From: Legionellales bacterium
GTDB lineage: Bacteria; Pseudomonadota; Gammaproteobacteria; Eutrophobiales; Eutrophobiaceae
Assembly: GCA_002692205.1 (NCBI GenBank)
Contig: NZJM01000013.1
Location: 1-37,661 of the forward strand
Direction: 5' to 3'
Length of the DNA stretch: 37,661 nucleotides
The notes under the pieces are model-generated. The model saw nothing but the letters and a program-made list of their open reading frames with translations. It did not search any database and had not been told where the DNA came from. This document shows, one piece after another, positions 34,789 to 37,661 of this stretch (positions are counted from its first letter, which is position 1; each line of letters opens with the position of its first letter). The translations under genes and the position numbers were made by a program.

Positions 34789-35550
34789 ATGAAAAAAAAT
34801 ATCCAACTTATAGAGGGAAATTGTTTAGAAGTAATAGATGAACTCTATGACGAGCAAGGAGAGTTTGTCGATTTTATTTTTTGTGACCCTCCATACTTCC
34901 TCTCAAATGGCGGTATTACTTGCCAAAATGGAAAAATGGTCAAAGTTGATAAAGGAGATTGGGATAAATCTGAAGGCATTGAAATTAATCATCAATTTAA
35001 TTGTGAATGGCTAAAAAGATGTCAAAAAATCTTAAAGCCAAATGGCTCATTAATGGTTTCTGGTACTTTTCATGTGATTTATTCTATTGGTTATGCCATG
35101 CAACAACTGAATATGAAAATTTTAAATAATATTACCTGGCAAAAACCAAATCCGCCGCCAAATTTGGCTTGTCGATATTTTACGCATAGTACGGAAACTA
35201 TTATCTGGGCTGCTAAAAATTCCAACTCAAAACATAAATTTAATTATGAGCTAATGAAGGAAATAAATGATGATAAACAAATGAAGGATGTGTGGGTAAT
35301 GACGGCACCAGGTAAGGCTGAAAAAACCTATGATAAACATCCAACACAAAAACCACTTTCTTTATTAGATAGAATAATTTTAGCTACAACTGATGAGGGT
35401 GATTTAGTGTTAGATGCATTTAATGGTAGCGGCACAACAGGTGTATCATGTATTCGTATCAATAGAAAGTATATTGGCATTGAGATAGATAGAGAATTTA
35501 TAGAGTTAAGCAGGAAACGTTTTTCTGAACAGACTAAGTTAAATGATTAA
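34789..35550 (+). CDS. DNA adenine-N6 methyltransferase, beta class, DpnA (M2.DpnII)-like
   Basis: Motif IV DPPYFLSNGGITCQNGKMVKVDKGDWDK precedes motif I LDAFNGSGTTG; LNNITWQKPNPPPNLACRYFTHSTETIIWAAKN, NDDKQMKDVW and KHPTQKPLSLLDRIILATT resemble remembered DpnA sequence. Confidence 0.9.
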   Translation: MKKNIQLIEGNCLEVIDELYDEQGEFVDFIFCDPPYFLSNGGITCQNGKMVKVDKGDWDKSEGIEINHQFNCEWLKRCQKILKPNGSLMVSGTFHVIYSIGYAMQQLNMKILNNITWQKPNPPPNLACRYFTHSTETIIWAAKNSNSKHKFNYELMKEINDDKQMKDVWVMTAPGKAEKTYDKHPTQKPLSLLDRIILATTDEGDLVLDAFNGSGTTGVSCIRINRKYIGIEIDREFIELSRKRFSEQTKLND

Positions 35551-35574
35551 TTGTTGGCGTAATGGGCAAACAAA

Positions 35575-36036
35575 ATGAAAACTGACCAAGACTGGATGCA
35601 ACATGCTTTCCGGTTAGCTAAAAAATCTGAATCGCATGATGAGGTGCCGGTTGGTGCTATTATTATTCATGGAAATGAAATCATTGGTCAAGGTTGGAAT
35701 CAATCTATCTCATCGCATGACCCAACCGCACATGCTGAAATTATTGCACTGAAGGATGCGGGAAATATAGTTCGTAATTATCGTCTCACGGAATCAACGA
35801 TGTATGTCACACTTGAGCCGTGTGTAATGTGTGCAGGAGCCATAGTTCATGCTCGTATAGCTAAACTTGTTTTTGCTGTTGAGGACAAAAAAACAGGTGC
35901 GTGTGGTAGCGTATTTAATTTAGTTCAGGCAGAAGAGTTAAATCATTATGTGGAAGTAGAAAAAGGAGTTTTAGAGAAAGAATGTCGAATATTAATACAA
36001 GACTTTTTTAAAGAGAAAAGATTAAAAAAAATATGA
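35575..36036 (+). CDS. tadA: tRNA-specific adenosine deaminase
   Basis: HAEIIALKDAG and PCVMCAGAIVHARI zinc-deaminase motifs; 153 aa. Confidence 0.95.
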   Translation: MKTDQDWMQHAFRLAKKSESHDEVPVGAIIIHGNEIIGQGWNQSISSHDPTAHAEIIALKDAGNIVRNYRLTESTMYVTLEPCVMCAGAIVHARIAKLVFAVEDKKTGACGSVFNLVQAEELNHYVEVEKGVLEKECRILIQDFFKEKRLKKI

Positions 36037-36530
36037 CACATACCATTGAAGTTTTAGTCGAACAATTAGCTGAACGTTTTGTAAAAACATCGAAAAAATT
36101 GGTTATTGCTGAGTCGTGTACTGGTGGTGGATTGAGTGAGAATCTTACTCGATTTCCTGGAAGCTCATCTTGGTTTGATTGTGCTTTTGTTACGTATTCG
36201 AATCGGTCAAAACAAGATTTATTGTCAGTGTCTGCTGATAAAATAGAAGAGTTTGGTGCGGTAAGTGAGGAAATAGCACTTGAAATGGCACAAGGCGCAC
36301 TTAGAAAGAGTTCAGCGGATTACAGCGTTTCAATTACAGGTATTGCAGGACCCGATGGTGGAACTAATGAGAAACCTGTGGGCACAGTTTGTATTGCGTG
36401 GTGTGAAAGGAACCAGAATGCAACTACGACTCGTACCGAGTTCAGCGGAAACCGCAGTAGAATAAGAGAACAAGCCTGTATGCTAGCTATGCAAGGGTTG
36501 CTTGATATTTTACAGAAAGCCTCCGATTAG
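36033..36530 (+). CDS. pncC: Nicotinamide-nucleotide amidohydrolase (CinA C-terminal domain)
   Basis: VIAESCTGGGLSENLTRFPGSSSWFDCAFVTYSN and GIAGPDGGTNEKPVGTVCIAW; ATGA overlap with tadA. Confidence 0.94.
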   Translation: MTHTIEVLVEQLAERFVKTSKKLVIAESCTGGGLSENLTRFPGSSSWFDCAFVTYSNRSKQDLLSVSADKIEEFGAVSEEIALEMAQGALRKSSADYSVSITGIAGPDGGTNEKPVGTVCIAWCERNQNATTTRTEFSGNRSRIREQACMLAMQGLLDILQKASD

Positions 36531-36532
36531 AT

Positions 36533-36799
36533 TTATTCTTTCCCCCAACGCCATTTTACACCACCCTTTACCCTATCTTTAGCCAAAATAAAATAGACCG
36601 CATGAATTACAGCAAAATCAATAATAAAACGTAACCAATCTTTAACAGTCTCCTCTGCTGTCTTATCTGCAAAAGGATTACTTAGGTAGAATGCTATACA
36701 AATTAAAATTAGAGCAGTTAGTATAATTATCCATCCTTGCCAAGAAGAAGGATAAAATCCACTTCCGTATTTTTTAGGTGTAAACCAAAAATCTTTCAT
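36533..36799 (-). CDS. Small membrane protein of unknown function
   Basis: MKDFWFTPKKYGSGFYPSSWQGWIIILTALILICIAFYLSNPF...DFAVIHAVYFILAKDRVKGGVKWRWGKE; two predicted TM segments; convergent with pncC. Confidence 0.65.
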   Translation of the reverse strand: MKDFWFTPKKYGSGFYPSSWQGWIIILTALILICIAFYLSNPFADKTAEETVKDWLRFIIDFAVIHAVYFILAKDRVKGGVKWRWGKE

Positions 36800-36830
36800 T
36801 TAATTTTCCTTCTAATTTACAAATAGAAAT

Positions 36831-37661
36831 TTAGTCAAATGCCCAGCTAGCAAAAGGTTCAATTTCTCCTCTGTTAACTACAATGAGTTGATACTTATTT
36901 GGATTTAATGAGTGGTCAGCTGTTGTATCAACTGAAAGTTGCTGTAATAGATAACCAATTAGTGAGCGTCTAACTTTGATATTAATTAAATTATTATTAC
37001 TACTGTAATCAATGAGTAAACTCTTTTGTTTTTCTTTATTAAGTTTTGGATGAGGTGCGAGTTCTAAAGAAATAATTTCTATCCAGTCATCATCATAGAG
37101 TTCATTCGACTCAGCATCATCATTAAGACATTTAGCATTCACAAAACGAGACAGAACGAAATCTCTAAAGGTGAACGTTTCTTCACAATAAGCACGGACA
37201 TGCCAGCGAAAACCAGTATTAACTAGGGAGTGAGGCTCAATAATTCTTTTTGATGGCTGTTCTTTTTCAGTGAGCGAGTGATAACTAACTTTCAATTTTT
37301 TCTTACTACATATTGAGCGAGTAATTTGTGCTAGTACGACTTTTTTCGGGAGTCGACTAGGCAGAGTAATACCGAATGCCGGTATACCGAAAATGGGAGC
37401 ATTAATATTAGGTTTTCTTGTAATAATAAAATTAGCTTCAAATATGATTAACGCTGAGGCGGGAGATAAATCTGTGACAATTTCTTGAAAAGAGTCACTC
37501 GGAATAAAACCAAAGACGCTGTGTTTATAAATTAGATTATTAGGTGCAATCTCGCTATAAAATTTCAAATCTTTAGTAGCAGCAGCATCTGAAATAGCAA
37601 ACGCTCTAGCAATATCACTGCGAGTGATAATACCCACATAAAAGGCCATTAACTCAATATA
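36831..37661 (-). CDS. WYL-domain transcriptional regulator (BrxR/CapW/YafY-like), N-terminus truncated by window edge
   Basis: N-terminal winged HTH (YIELMAFYVGIITRSDIARAFAISDAAATKDLKFYSEIAPNNLIY) and WYL core (HSLVNTGFRWHVRAYCEETFTFRDFVLSRF). The frame stays open to the window end, and this family normally has residues upstream of the YIEL segment. Confidence 0.82.
   Translation of the reverse strand, partial: YIELMAFYVGIITRSDIARAFAISDAAATKDLKFYSEIAPNNLIYKHSVFGFIPSDSFQEIVTDLSPASALIIFEANFIITRKPNINAPIFGIPAFGITLPSRLPKKVVLAQITRSICSKKKLKVSYHSLTEKEQPSKRIIEPHSLVNTGFRWHVRAYCEETFTFRDFVLSRFVNAKCLNDDAESNELYDDDWIEIISLELAPHPKLNKEKQKSLLIDYSSNNNLINIKVRRSLIGYLLQQLSVDTTADHSLNPNKYQLIVVNRGEIEPFASWAFD

Overview
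The window is an AT-rich, compact bacterial chromosome segment, probably beta- or gammaproteobacterial (inferred from gene content and order, not proven). It opens inside rplW and runs through the S10, spc and alpha ribosomal protein operons to rplQ. Next come gatCAB on the minus strand and, divergent from it, a long cell-elongation and peptidoglycan cluster (mreBCD-mrdA-rodA-mltB-rlpA-dacA-dat). This is followed by queD, a YadGH-type ABC-2 exporter on the minus strand, ybeD-lipB-lipA, and M23 peptidase-xseA on the minus strand. The last part has guaB, a cupredoxin-like secreted protein, guaA, a small membrane ORF, a DpnA-like adenine methyltransferase, tadA, pncC, a second small membrane ORF and a truncated WYL-type regulator at the right edge. 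I found no tRNA, rRNA, CRISPR array, transposase or integrase. Most of the window is ordinary housekeeping sequence, and I found no convincing new system. The points most worth checking are the apparently orphan GATC-type methyltransferase, the edge-truncated WYL regulator, the cupredoxin gene between guaB and guaA, a probable ATT initiation codon for mreC, a near-consensus guaB promoter with a GC-rich discriminator and an upstream dyad, and a perfect 10+2+10 palindrome with TATAAT on both strands upstream of ybeD.
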